A stretch of DNA of 64,000 nucleotides from positions 62,001 to 126,000 of the forward strand of contig CAWIGI010000019.1 in assembly GCA_963835685.1 (NCBI GenBank), given 5' to 3'. The stretch is from DATAGF01 sp963835685 (GTDB lineage Bacteria; Actinomycetota; Thermoleophilia; Miltoncostaeales; Miltoncostaeaceae). The position numbers and the translations under genes are program-made. Below the pieces are notes generated by a model. It was not told where the DNA came from and ran no database searches. It was given only the letters and a program-made list of their open reading frames with translations. Below, one piece after another: positions 35,391 to 46,253 of this stretch. How positions within the stretch are numbered: the first letter of the stretch is position 1; each line of letters opens with the position of its first letter.

Positions 35391-36216
35391 TCAGCCGGCG
35401 GCGATCATCACGACGCCCGCCAGGGCGACCCCGGCGCCGACGGCCTGGAGCCGCCCGAGCCGCTCGTGCAGCGCGACGGCGGCAAGCGCGACCGTCACCA
35501 CCGGGTAGAGCGATCCCAGGACCGCGACCACGCTCACCAGGCCGCGCTGGCTGCCGGCCGCGAACATGAGGTTGGCGGAGGCGTCCAGCACGCCGGCCAC
35601 GGCGATCGGCACCAGCAGGCGGCGGCCGACGGCGAGGCTCGCGCCGACGATCGCAACCCCGAGCAGGGCGATGGGAACGGAGCCCGTGCGCGCGGCGATC
35701 AGGCTCCAGAGCGCCCCGCCCCTCCGCGGACTCGGCCAGCAGCACGAAGAACCCGCCGAAGCCCGCGGCCGCGACGAGCGCGAGGCCGAGGCCCCGGCGC
35801 GAGGCCGGCCCCGGAGCGCTCGCGGCGAGGGCCGCCCCCGCGAGCGCGACGAACATCCCGACGAGCGCGAGCGGCCCCGGCGACCGCCCAGCGGCGAGGT
35901 CGACCGCGAGGGGCACCAGCGCGCCCAGTGCCGAGATCGGCGCGACGAGGCTCATCGTGCCGACCGCCAGGCCACGGTAGAACGCCGCGAGGCCCACCGC
36001 GCCGCTGACGCCGGCGGCGATGCCGAGCCCGTACGCCCCCGCCGACGGCGACCCGGGGCGCGTCAGCGCGACGAGCACGAGGGCCAGGACCAGCCCGAAG
36101 GCCTGGGAGATCGCGACCACCGAGATCGCCGACGCGCGCCGGCTCGCCAGCCCGCCGAGAAAGTCGGCGACGCCCCAGGACAGGCTCGAGGCCAGGCCGA
36201 GCGCGATGGCCAGCAC
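35391..36216 (-). CDS. EamA family DMT transporter, one-base frameshift
   Basis: A ten-helix exporter with two EamA repeats. From 36216: LAIALGLASSLSWGVADFLG, GLAAFYRGLAVGTMSLVAPI (end of repeat 1), ALVGMFVALAGAALAA. The frame breaks near 35715 in a C/G run. The next frame gives ALWSLIAARTGSVPIALLGV, AVAGVLDASANLMFAAGSQR and LGSLYPVVTVALAAVALHER, the conserved ending of repeat 2. Corrected length is about 275 residues. The substrate is unknown. It converges with the membrane gene at 34622 with a 13-base gap. Confidence 0.8.
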
Positions 36217-36240
36217 CCCGGGGCTACCTGCGTCCGGGGC

Positions 36241-39129
<2,889 letters not shown>

Positions 39130-39236
39130 CCGTCAAGTGTAGTGAGGGGTCCGGCGCGCCCGCCGTCCACCGCGCGCTCGTCCGTCCCTTCGCGCTTGTC
39201 CCTCCGGCCGACCGGGGCTGGAGCGGGTTGGCCGGA

Positions 39237-39250
39237 GGTACATACGTACC
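39237..39250. promoter_or_regulatory. Palindrome GGTACATACGTACC between uvrA and ftsH
   Basis: GGTAC and GTACC are perfect inverted arms around ATAC. The layout equals the Gram-positive LexA box GAAC-N4-GTTC with GTAC in place of GAAC/GTTC. It lies 108 bases upstream of uvrA, a classic SOS gene. LexA binding is inference. Confidence 0.4.
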
Positions 39251-39332
39251 GTCACCGCCCGGCCCTACCGTCGAGGGGGTGCTATCACCTGACCGGTTGA
39301 ACCGCGCCGCGCCCACCAGCGAACCAGTTGTC

Positions 39333-41540
39333 GTGAGGCCCTCTTCGGCGACGACCCCGCTGCGCACCGCGCTCGTCTGCCTGCTCGTCGCCGTGGCCGC
39401 CGCCCTCGCCCTCGCGGCGCCCGCGATGGCGGCCGACGAGCCCGCGACGGTGCCGGCGGCGGTCGTCGAGCCGCTCGGCGCCGAGAGCGCGGCGGTCGTC
39501 TCCTATCGCGAGCTGGTCGGCGCCGCGGACGCGCGCAACCTGAACGCCGCCGTCGTCGACACATCCAGCTACTGGGTCGCCGCGAGCGACCGGCAGGGCA
39601 GGGTCATCGCGGCCTCCATCCCCCGGCCGAAGGCGGGCCAGGACTTCGCCCAGTCCACCGTCCCCGCCGCGCCGGCGGCCCAGCGGGGCGCGGCCTCGAC
39701 GGGCCTGCCGGGGGCGTTCGACCTCGCCGCCCGGCTGCGCGCCGACGGCGTGGCCGTGCTCGGCCCGGCCGCGGCGGCCGATTCCGGGTCCGGCATGAGC
39801 GGCACCCTGCGCTTCCTGCTGCTGCCGCTCGGCTTCGCGCTGGTCGCCGCGTTCATCGTCGGCGGCTTCCTCCTGATCCGCGGCCGCAACCCCGAGCGGC
39901 GCGGGCTCGGCGGGCGCGGCGGCGCGGCGGGCCACGGCAGGATCCGCAAGAGCGCGCAGGTCGAGGCGCCGCCCACGCGGTTCGCCGACGTCGCAGGCTG
40001 CGACGAGGCGGTCGAGGAGCTGCGCGAGGTGGTGGTCTTCCTCAAGGAGCCCGGGCGCTTCCGGCGCGTGGGCGCCCGCATGCCGCGCGGCGTCGTCCTG
40101 CACGGGCCGCCGGGCACCGGCAAGACGCTGCTCGCCAAGGCCGTCGCGGGCGAGTCCGGCGTGCCGTTCTTCGCCCTCTCGGGCTCCGACTTCGTGGACA
40201 CCTTCGTCGGCGTCGGCGCGTCGCGGGTGCGCGACCTGTTCGACCAGGCCCGCCGCAGCGAGACGGGGGCCATCATCTTCTTCGACGAGCTCGACGCCAT
40301 CGGCCGCGCCCGCGGCGCGGGCAACTCCGGCGCCGACTCGGAGCGGGAGGGGACCCTCAACCAGCTCCTCGTGGAGCTCGACGGCTTCGGCGAGCGCGAC
40401 CGGATCGTCGTCGTCGCGGCCACCAACCGGCTCGACATCCTCGACGCGGCGCTGCTGAGGCCGGGCCGCTTCGACCGGCGCGTGCAGGTGGGCCTCCCGG
40501 CCGAGGCCGGGCGCCTCGCGATCCTGCGGCTCCACTCGAGGCACATGCCGATCGCCGCGCCCGGGTCGCTGGACGGCCTGGCGCGGGTGACGGCCGGTTT
40601 CGCGGGCGCCGACCTGGCCAACATCGTCAACGAGGCGGCGATCATGGCCGCCCGCGCGGGCCGCGACACGATCCTGCCCGCCGACCTCGACGAGGGCATG
40701 CTGCGCGCGATCGCGGGCCCCCAGCGCAACGACCGCCGCATCGGCGAGGGCGAGCTGGAGGTCATCGCCTGGCACGAGGCCGGCCACGCCCTGGCGGCCG
40801 AGCTGTGCCCGACCCACCAGAAGGCCCAGCGCATCACGATCCTCTCGCGCGGCGACGCCGGCGGCCTGGCGCTGTACGGCAGCCTCGACCGGGCGCTCAC
40901 CTCCCAGCAGCACCTGCACGAGCGGATGGTCGTCGCGATGGCCGGGCGGGCAGCCGAGCAGACCCGCTTCGGCCTGATCTCGTCCGGCGCCGCCAACGAC
41001 CTGGAGCAGGTCAACGGGATGGCCCGCGAGGCGGTCGAGCGGCTCGGCTTCTCGCCCCGGGTGGGCCAGATCATCTCGACGGCCGGGCCCCACCAGGTGC
41101 CGCTCTCGGCGGAGACCCGCCGCGTGATCGACGAGGAGATCCGGCGGATGGTTGACGCCGCCTACGAGGACGCGGTCGCCCTGCTCGAGGACCACCGCGC
41201 CGAGCTCGACACCCTCGCGACGGTGCTCCTGGAGCGCGAGCAGATCGACCGGGCCGAGATCGAGTCGGTCCTCGCCGCCGTGGCCGGCGGCGGCCGGCGC
41301 CTGCCCGCGCGGGCCGACGCCCTGCCCACGCGGCGCGAGCCCGTGCCCGTCGAGGCCTCCCCTGAGCCGCAGGCCGCCGAGCCGGTGGGCGTGAGATCGC
41401 GCAGGCGCCTGGCCCGGCCCGCCCCCCCCGGCCGCCGCGTCCGGGCCGGGGTCGAGGCCGCCGCGGCGACCGTGTACGCGATGACGCTCCCCCGCCTCCG
41501 CCGCCCGCGGGCGCGCCGCAAGCGGCCGCGCACCGCCTAG
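39333..41540 (+). CDS. ftsH: ATP-dependent zinc metalloprotease FtsH
   Basis: Membrane-anchored AAA protease for membrane-protein quality control. An N-terminal hydrophobic segment (LVCLLVAVAAALALAAPAMA) and a second one (FLLLPLGFALVAAFIVGGFL) flank an external domain. The ATPase has Walker A HGPPGTGKTLLAKAVAGE, Walker B AIIFFDELDAIG and the SRH TNRLDILDAALLRPGRFDRR. The protease has HEAGH with the third ligand in AANDLEQVNG. The tail is Arg-rich. The start is uncertain; GTG 39333 (MRPSSATTPLRTALVCLL) seems best, with GTG 39279 in frame upstream. An IS481 element begins 16 bases after the stop. Confidence 0.93.
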   Translation: MRPSSATTPLRTALVCLLVAVAAALALAAPAMAADEPATVPAAVVEPLGAESAAVVSYRELVGAADARNLNAAVVDTSSYWVAASDRQGRVIAASIPRPKAGQDFAQSTVPAAPAAQRGAASTGLPGAFDLAARLRADGVAVLGPAAAADSGSGMSGTLRFLLLPLGFALVAAFIVGGFLLIRGRNPERRGLGGRGGAAGHGRIRKSAQVEAPPTRFADVAGCDEAVEELREVVVFLKEPGRFRRVGARMPRGVVLHGPPGTGKTLLAKAVAGESGVPFFALSGSDFVDTFVGVGASRVRDLFDQARRSETGAIIFFDELDAIGRARGAGNSGADSEREGTLNQLLVELDGFGERDRIVVVAATNRLDILDAALLRPGRFDRRVQVGLPAEAGRLAILRLHSRHMPIAAPGSLDGLARVTAGFAGADLANIVNEAAIMAARAGRDTILPADLDEGMLRAIAGPQRNDRRIGEGELEVIAWHEAGHALAAELCPTHQKAQRITILSRGDAGGLALYGSLDRALTSQQHLHERMVVAMAGRAAEQTRFGLISSGAANDLEQVNGMAREAVERLGFSPRVGQIISTAGPHQVPLSAETRRVIDEEIRRMVDAAYEDAVALLEDHRAELDTLATVLLEREQIDRAEIESVLAAVAGGGRRLPARADALPTRREPVPVEASPEPQAAEPVGVRSRRRLARPAPPGRRVRAGVEAAAATVYAMTLPRLRRPRARRKRPRTA

Positions 41541-41555
41541 CTGCACCGCCGGCAC

Positions 41556-41567
41556 ACGTTGTGAACG
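41556..41567. repeat. Left inverted repeat of the IS481 element
   Basis: ACGTTGTGAACG, the reverse complement of the copy at 42584-42595. Confidence 0.75.
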
Positions 41568-41640
41568 GCTGAGGAGGCATCCGGGCCTCCGGTGAGGCTG
41601 TGGGTCGCCACGACTCACACCTCCTCAAAGGAGAGCCCGG

Positions 41641-42605
41641 ATGCAGCTGCACGCTAACGCCGCCCTCGGACCGGCCGGCCGTCTCCGGCTGGTTCGGCCT
41701 CATCGAGCAGGGCCACTCCATCAGGGCCGCCGCGGCGGCCCTTGCGCGTCTCCCCGGCGACCGCCCACCGCTGGTGGCGCCGCTGGATCAGCGCCAGCGA
41801 GCCCGCCCGAGCGCACGCGGCGCCTGCCTGGCTGACCGCTCGAGCCGGCCCCGCCGCCAGCCGCGCCGGCTCAGCGCCGACGCCAGGAGGCCCCGATCCT
41901 GGCCGCCCGGGCCCAGACCAACCTGGGCCCGGGGCGGCTGGCCCACATCGTGCGGCCGGGCCCGCTCGACGATCTACAAGGTCCTTGCCCGGCACGGGCG
42001 CTCGCGCCGGCGGCAGGGCCCGCGCCCGCTCGGGCGCCGCCATGAGTGGTCGCGGCCCGGGGCGCTGATCCACATCGACACCGCCCGCCTGGCGCGCTTT
42101 GAGCGGCCCGGGCACCGCACCCGCGGCCGCCGGCGTCGGCAAGGCCAACGAGGGCCTGGGCCAGGTCCACCTGCACGTGGCCGTCGACGACATGAGCCGC
42201 TACGCCGACGTCGAGCAGCACGCCGACGAGCGCCGCGCCCACCTGCGCGGCGTTCCTGGCCCGTGCCCTGGCCCACTTTGGCGAGCTCGGGCCTCGAGCC
42301 GGCCGAGGCCGTCATGACCGATCGGCGCCATGAACTACCGGCTGGCGGCCGCCTTCCAGGAGCAGCTTCGCCGCGCCGGCGCGCGCCACATCCTCACCCC
42401 GCCCTACACGCCGCGCTGGAACGGCAAGGCCGAGCGCTTCATCCAGACGCTCAAGGCCGAGTGGGCCTACGCGCACGAGTGGCCCTCATCTGTCGCCCGC
42501 GCGCGGGCCCTCTCGAGCTGGATCAGGACCTACAATCGGCGCCGGCTCCACAGCTCGCTGGGTGACCGGCCCCCGATCAGCCGCGTTCACAACGTCCGTG
42601 GGTAG
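41641..42605 (+). pseudogene. IS481-family transposase, multiple frameshifts
   Basis: The start MQLHANAALGPAGRLRLV is the typical IS481 N-terminus. Continuing pieces are in other frames: FGLIEQGHSIRAAAAALA and VSPATAHRWWRRW (HTH), HEWSRPGALIHIDTARLARF (first DDE Asp), HLHVAVDDMSRYADVE (second region) and, from 42330, NYRLAAAFQEQLRRAGARHI then TPPYTPRWNGKAERFIQTLK with the last Glu. The frame ends RVHNVRG inside the right inverted repeat. At least four shifts are needed to join the pieces, so it is unlikely to be active as read. Confidence 0.85.
42584..42595. repeat. Right inverted repeat of the IS481 element
   Basis: CGTTCACAACGT, overlapping the last codons of the transposase frame. Confidence 0.75.
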
Positions 42606-42650
42606 GACAGCTGATATGGAGTGATTCCTGTCAAGAGGCACGGCGAGGAG

Positions 42651-42673
42651 GGCCTGCGTGAGCGGGCCTTTTT
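42651..42673 (+). terminator. Rho-independent terminator
   Basis: GGCCTGC (42651-42657) pairs with GCGGGCC (42662-42668) with one G-U pair around a GTGA loop, followed by TTTTT. It would stop plus-strand transcription leaving ftsH and the IS481 element. It is one of very few T-tract terminators in the window. Confidence 0.7.
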
Positions 42674-42893
42674 CATGGGTCAGGAGAGCGCGCCGGGGTG
42701 GCGCTCGACGGTCGCGGTCAGGCTGATATGCGCGGGTTGGGTACCGCATGACCGGGTGTCCGGCGGGGGCGGGGCGCTGTCTAGGATCGAGCGTGGCCCG
42801 CGGGCTGCTCATAGCTGTATCGCGCATCGCCCCTCGCGGCGTCCTTGGCCGGCCGGCCGGCGCGCTCTCCTCGCCCAGGATGCTCGCCGGGGC
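42674..42893. other. Non-coding region downstream of the IS110 transposase
   Basis: About 220 bases with no supported gene between the terminator and the transposase stop. IS110/IS1111 elements carry long non-coding ends, one of which encodes the bridge RNA, so this stretch may hold the element's end. I could not define the boundary. Confidence 0.35.
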
Positions 42894-43976
42894 CTACTCC
42901 ATCACGGCCAGGCTCCAGCACCAGCCCGCCAGCTCGCGCGCCACGCCGGTCGCCACGACCGTCGAGCGCAGCCCGCGCCGGCCCTGCAGGTGCGTCCAGC
43001 GGTGGTGCAGGCGCTGGCCGGCCCGCTCGGCACGGGCCCGCACCTCGGGGCGCTGGCCCTGGCGGCGGCGCTCGATCTCGGCGCTGGCGCGCAGCGGCCG
43101 GCGGTGGTGCCAGGCCGCCTCGACCAGCAGCCGTCGGGCGTGGCGGTTGCCGGCCTTGGTGATCGGCCCGCGAACGTGGCGGGTGCCCGATTGACTCTCT
43201 GCGGGCACCAGGCCGAGGTAGGCGCCGATGCTCGCGCCCGACAGGCGCCGCCAGTCGCCGATCTCCACGGACAGGGCAAAGGCGGTCAGGGTGCTCACCC
43301 CGCGCAGGCAGCACAGCCGTGCCACGCACGCTGCCCAGCGCGGTTCGGCGGCCATCTGGGTGATCTGCTGATCGAGGCGATCGCGCCGCAGCCCCGCGTC
43401 GAGGGCGGCCCCGTAGTAGTCCTGCAAGGCCGCCCGGGCACCGGGATGCTCGAGGCGCTGGGCCGCAGCCAGGAGTCGTGGCGGGCCGTCCAGGCGCGGC
43501 CCGACTCGTAGATGAGCCCGTGGCGCAGCAGCAGCTTGGAGAGGCGATGGCGCGCGCGCATCAGGTCGGCGCGCGCATCCTCGCGGGCACGCACAAGGTC
43601 GCGGGCGGCCTCGTCGGCCGGATCGGGAACCCTGACGCCGGTGAGCTCACCAGCGCGCAGCAGCCGCGCCAGGTGCTCGGCGTCTGAGACGTCGCTCTTG
43701 CGCCCGCGCCCGGCCGGCGAGCGCGCGAGGAGGCTCGGGGCGGCCACTAGGCACTCGATCCCCGCCGCCTGGCACGCGCGCGCCAGGCCGAATCCGGTCT
43801 GCGCCGGCCTCGTAGGTCACCTGCAAGGGGTCGGCCAGGCCATCCAGCCAGCCCACCAGTTCCTCGGTGCGGTGAGGGGCGCGCGTCACCCGCAGCTCGC
43901 CCGTGTCCTCGTCGATCAGCCCGGCGACCACGCTCCTGGCGTGCACGTCCAGGCCGACAAAAGTACCGTTGCCCAT
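42894..43976 (-). pseudogene. IS110-family transposase (DEDD plus Transposase_20), two frameshifts
   Basis: From ATG 43976: MGNGTFVGLDVHARSVVAGL (first catalytic Asp of the DEDD fold), then LVGWLDGLADPLQVTYEAG. A shift near 43800 leads to the frame GRGRKSDVSDAEHLARLLRA and VRVPDPADEAARDLVRARED. A second shift near 43440 leads to the C-terminal domain: CCLRGVSTLTAFALSVEIGD, GASIGAYLGLVPAESQSGTR, and GPITKAGNRHARRLLVEAAW with the conserved Ser region. It ends at 42894. The order and motifs fit IS110/IS1111 recombinases guided by a bridge RNA. It is not functional as read. Confidence 0.88.
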
Positions 43977-44083
43977 GCCGGCGCCTCCCATGACTGTGGA
44001 TCTACCGCCGGGCCAGATCCCGGCGGCAACCCACGATCACGCATGAGCGGGGCGCCCGGCACGAGCCGGACGCTCCATACGGT

Positions 44084-44653
44084 CTAGCCGGCCGCGCGCT
44101 CCGCGAGGTCGCCCAGCACGCGCTCGGCGTGGCGGTCGGGCGGGAAGACCGGGTACCAGACGCGCTCGACCGTGCCGTCGCGCACGAGCATCGTCAGCCG
44201 GCGCAGGAGCGTCCGGCCGGCGGCGGCGAAGGTCGGCAGGCTCATCGCCGCCGCCAGCTCGAGTCGCTCGTCCGAGAGCAACGGGTAGGGAAGCCCGAGG
44301 CGCTCGACGATCTCCGACTGGCGGTCCGGGCCCTGGGCCGAGAGGCCGACGACGTCGAGCCCGAGCCCCGCGAGCTCGGCGTGCAGGTCGCGGAACGCGC
44401 ACGCCTCGGCGGTGCAGCCCCGGGCCCCCGGGATCGCGTCCCAGTCGTCGGCCGGCAGCGCCTCGCCGGGCCGGCCGGCCCAGGGGAAGGCGAAGACGAG
44501 GGTCGGTCGCCGGCCGAGCGCCAGCGGCCTGCGGCCGCCGGCCGTCGAGGGCAGCTCGACGCCGGCCACCCTCGATCCGGGGAGGTGATCTGCGGCGCCG
44601 TCGTCGCCCGGAGCGGGCAGATCGCGCGGGAGCGCGGTCAGGTCGTCGGCCAT
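44084..44653 (-). CDS. Peroxiredoxin, PrxQ/BCP-like
   Basis: A 189-residue thiol peroxidase. GARGCTAEACAFRDLHAELA matches the PrxQ motif PGCTxEAC-FRD, with peroxidatic Cys and a resolving Cys five residues later. The strand LGLDVVGLSAQGPDRQSEIV and LPYPLLSDERLELAAAM are the usual following blocks. It lacks the normal Thr of the TPGC motif (Ala here), which may lower activity. The start ATG 44653 is divergent from the next gene with a 24-base gap, so the two probably share a promoter region. Confidence 0.8.
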   Translation of the reverse strand: MADDLTALPRDLPAPGDDGAADHLPGSRVAGVELPSTAGGRRPLALGRRPTLVFAFPWAGRPGEALPADDWDAIPGARGCTAEACAFRDLHAELAGLGLDVVGLSAQGPDRQSEIVERLGLPYPLLSDERLELAAAMSLPTFAAAGRTLLRRLTMLVRDGTVERVWYPVFPPDRHAERVLGDLAERAAG

Positions 44654-44677
44654 GGGACACAATCGCACGCGAAGCAC

Positions 44678-45322
44678 ATGGAGACACCCGAGCCTGGATC
44701 GATGGCGACGCACGCGGCACCGGACGCTGCGAGCGTCGATCTCTACTGGCTCCCGCTCGGCGCCGGCGGCCATTTCGTTCGGCTCAACGGCCGCGTCTAC
44801 GAGGCGCTCGTCTCCCGGATCGGCCGGCGGGCGCCGTGCGACCTGTACCACTCGGCGCTCGAGGTGCGCGTTCCCGACGGGCGCTTCATCATCGAGATGA
44901 CGCCCATCCGGCCCGGCGACGGCGCCGATCGCGGCGTCGTGGCGCAAGGGGCTGTGGGTGCGCGCCCGGCGGGCCGACTCCGGCTCTTCCGCTACGAGGT
45001 CCGTCGTTGGCGCGACGGATTCATCCCCGACCTCGCCGAGGCCGTCGAGAGCCCACGGCGGCTGAGCGACGACCTCGGCGGGGCGCGACGGGTGCTCGAC
45101 CTCGTGCCGCAGGTGCCGACGCCGGTCTGGGGACGCGACGAGCTCCGCACCGGCGAGATGTGGAACTCGAACTCGCTGATCTCGTGGCTGATCGCGCGAA
45201 GCGGCCTCGCCGGACCGGCGGCCCGCCCGCCTGCCGGCGGTCGCGCGCCCGGCTGGGCCGCGGGGCTCGCGGTCGCGCGTCGCCAGGACGCACGACGCCG
45301 CGCCCAGCCGGGTCCGCCCTGA
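44678..45322 (+). CDS. Conserved hypothetical protein
   Basis: Encodes about 214 residues. The core LYWLPLGAGGHFVRLNGRVY, CDLYHSALEVRVPDGRFIIE and later GEMWNSNSLISWLIARSGLA looks like a compact alpha/beta enzyme. The Y-H-S-A-L motif and the N-S-N-S-L helix recall papain-like (NlpC/LRAT-type) proteins, but a catalytic Cys is not clearly placed, so I do not assign it. ATG 44702 is an alternative start. The C-terminus is Arg/Pro-rich. The stop TGA is 1 base before the nitroreductase ATG, so the genes are cotranscribed. Confidence 0.6.
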   Translation: METPEPGSMATHAAPDAASVDLYWLPLGAGGHFVRLNGRVYEALVSRIGRRAPCDLYHSALEVRVPDGRFIIEMTPIRPGDGADRGVVAQGAVGARPAGRLRLFRYEVRRWRDGFIPDLAEAVESPRRLSDDLGGARRVLDLVPQVPTPVWGRDELRTGEMWNSNSLISWLIARSGLAGPAARPPAGGRAPGWAAGLAVARRQDARRRAQPGPP

Positions 45323-45323
45323 C

Positions 45324-45986
45324 ATGATCCGTGCGTTGCCCGTCCTCTCCCCCGACGAGCTGCTCGCCACGACGCGCAGCGTGCGGCGCCGGCTGGACCT
45401 GACGCGGCCGGTCGAGCGCGGGCTGATCGAGGAGTGCCTGCGCCTGGCCCAGCAGGCCCCGAGCGGCGGGAACCGGCAGTGGGCGACGTTCGTCGTGGTC
45501 ACCGATCCCGAGCGCCGCAGGGCCCTGGGCGATCTCTACCGCCGCGGCTGGGACCGCTACCTGTCCGAGGGCATCCTCGGGGGCCCTCCCTCGCGCCCGG
45601 CCGACCCGGCCAAGCGCCACCAAGCGGCGCGCATCGGCCGCTCGGCCACCTACCTCGCCGAACACCTGGCCGAGGTCCCCGTCCACGTGATCCCGTGCCA
45701 CCGCGGCCGCACCGAGGGCCGCCCGCAGGTCGTGCAGGCGTCCGCCTTCGGATCGGTGCTCCCGGCCGCGTGGAGCTTCATGCTCGCGGCGCGGGCGCGC
45801 GGGCTGGGCACGGCCTGGACCACCATCCACCTCTTCCACGAGCGCGAGGCCGCCGACGTGCTCGGCATCCCCTACGACGAGGTCTCGCAGGCCGCGCTGA
45901 TCCCGCTCGCCCACGTCGTGGGGACGGGCTTCAAACCCGGCCCGCGCGACCCCCTCGACCGCTTCGCCCGCTGGGAGGGCTGGTGA
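45324..45986 (+). CDS. Nitroreductase family protein
   Basis: A 220-residue FMN-dependent NAD(P)H oxidoreductase. The N-terminal RSVRRRLDLTRPVERGLIEE and AQQAPSGGNRQWATFVVVTD are the canonical FMN-phosphate-binding blocks. FGSVLPAAWSFMLAARARGL then GTAWTTIHLF and the end VVGTGFKPGPRDPLDRF complete the fold. Members act on nitroaromatics, quinones or F420-like substrates, and the actual substrate is unknown. The 3' end runs up to the short minus-strand gene at 45984-46253. Confidence 0.85.
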   Translation: MIRALPVLSPDELLATTRSVRRRLDLTRPVERGLIEECLRLAQQAPSGGNRQWATFVVVTDPERRRALGDLYRRGWDRYLSEGILGGPPSRPADPAKRHQAARIGRSATYLAEHLAEVPVHVIPCHRGRTEGRPQVVQASAFGSVLPAAWSFMLAARARGLGTAWTTIHLFHEREAADVLGIPYDEVSQAALIPLAHVVGTGFKPGPRDPLDRFARWEGW

Positions 45987-46253
45987 GCGACGCGGTGCCG
46001 GGTGCGCGGCTGGCGCTCGCCCCGGGAGGCGCGGTTCGGCCCACTTGCGCAGGAGCTCCTCGTGGCGACGGCGGCGCTCGGCCTCCTCGCACCAGGGGCC
46101 CTCCTGGTCCGGGCGCGCCCACGGCCGCCCCTCGCCCCAGAAGGGGCTCGGGACCGGCAGGCCCTGCATCGCCGCGAAGAGGTCGTCCTCGTCCAGGCCC
46201 GGCGCCGCGAGCGACCGGAAGGCCACCTCGTCGCGCGCGCGGTCGTCGCTCAT
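45984..46253 (-). CDS. Small hypothetical protein coupled to uvrB, 3' end uncertain
   Basis: The ATG at 46253 overlaps the uvrB stop (ATGA). The first 75 residues, DDRARDEVAFRSLAAPGLDE and LFAAMQGLPVPSPFWGEGRP, then EEAERRRRHEELLRKWAEPR, have good protein composition. The frame then runs, with no stop, antisense through the nitroreductase gene to 45021. The true stop is probably near 45990 and may be lost to an indel. The family is not recognised. Confidence 0.45.

Larger units (their letters stand above)
41556..42595 (+). mobile_element. IS481-family insertion sequence, decayed
   Basis: About 1.04 kb bounded by terminal inverted repeats whose core ACGTTGTGAACG at 41556-41567 matches CGTTCACAACGT at 42584-42595. 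The match extends inward as GGCTGA against CGGCTGA with one gap. A small hairpin (GGAGGC ATCCGG GCCTCC, 41573-41590) lies just inside the left end. It carries one transposase gene broken by several frameshifts. The outer boundary and target duplication cannot be fixed by eye. Confidence 0.75.
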
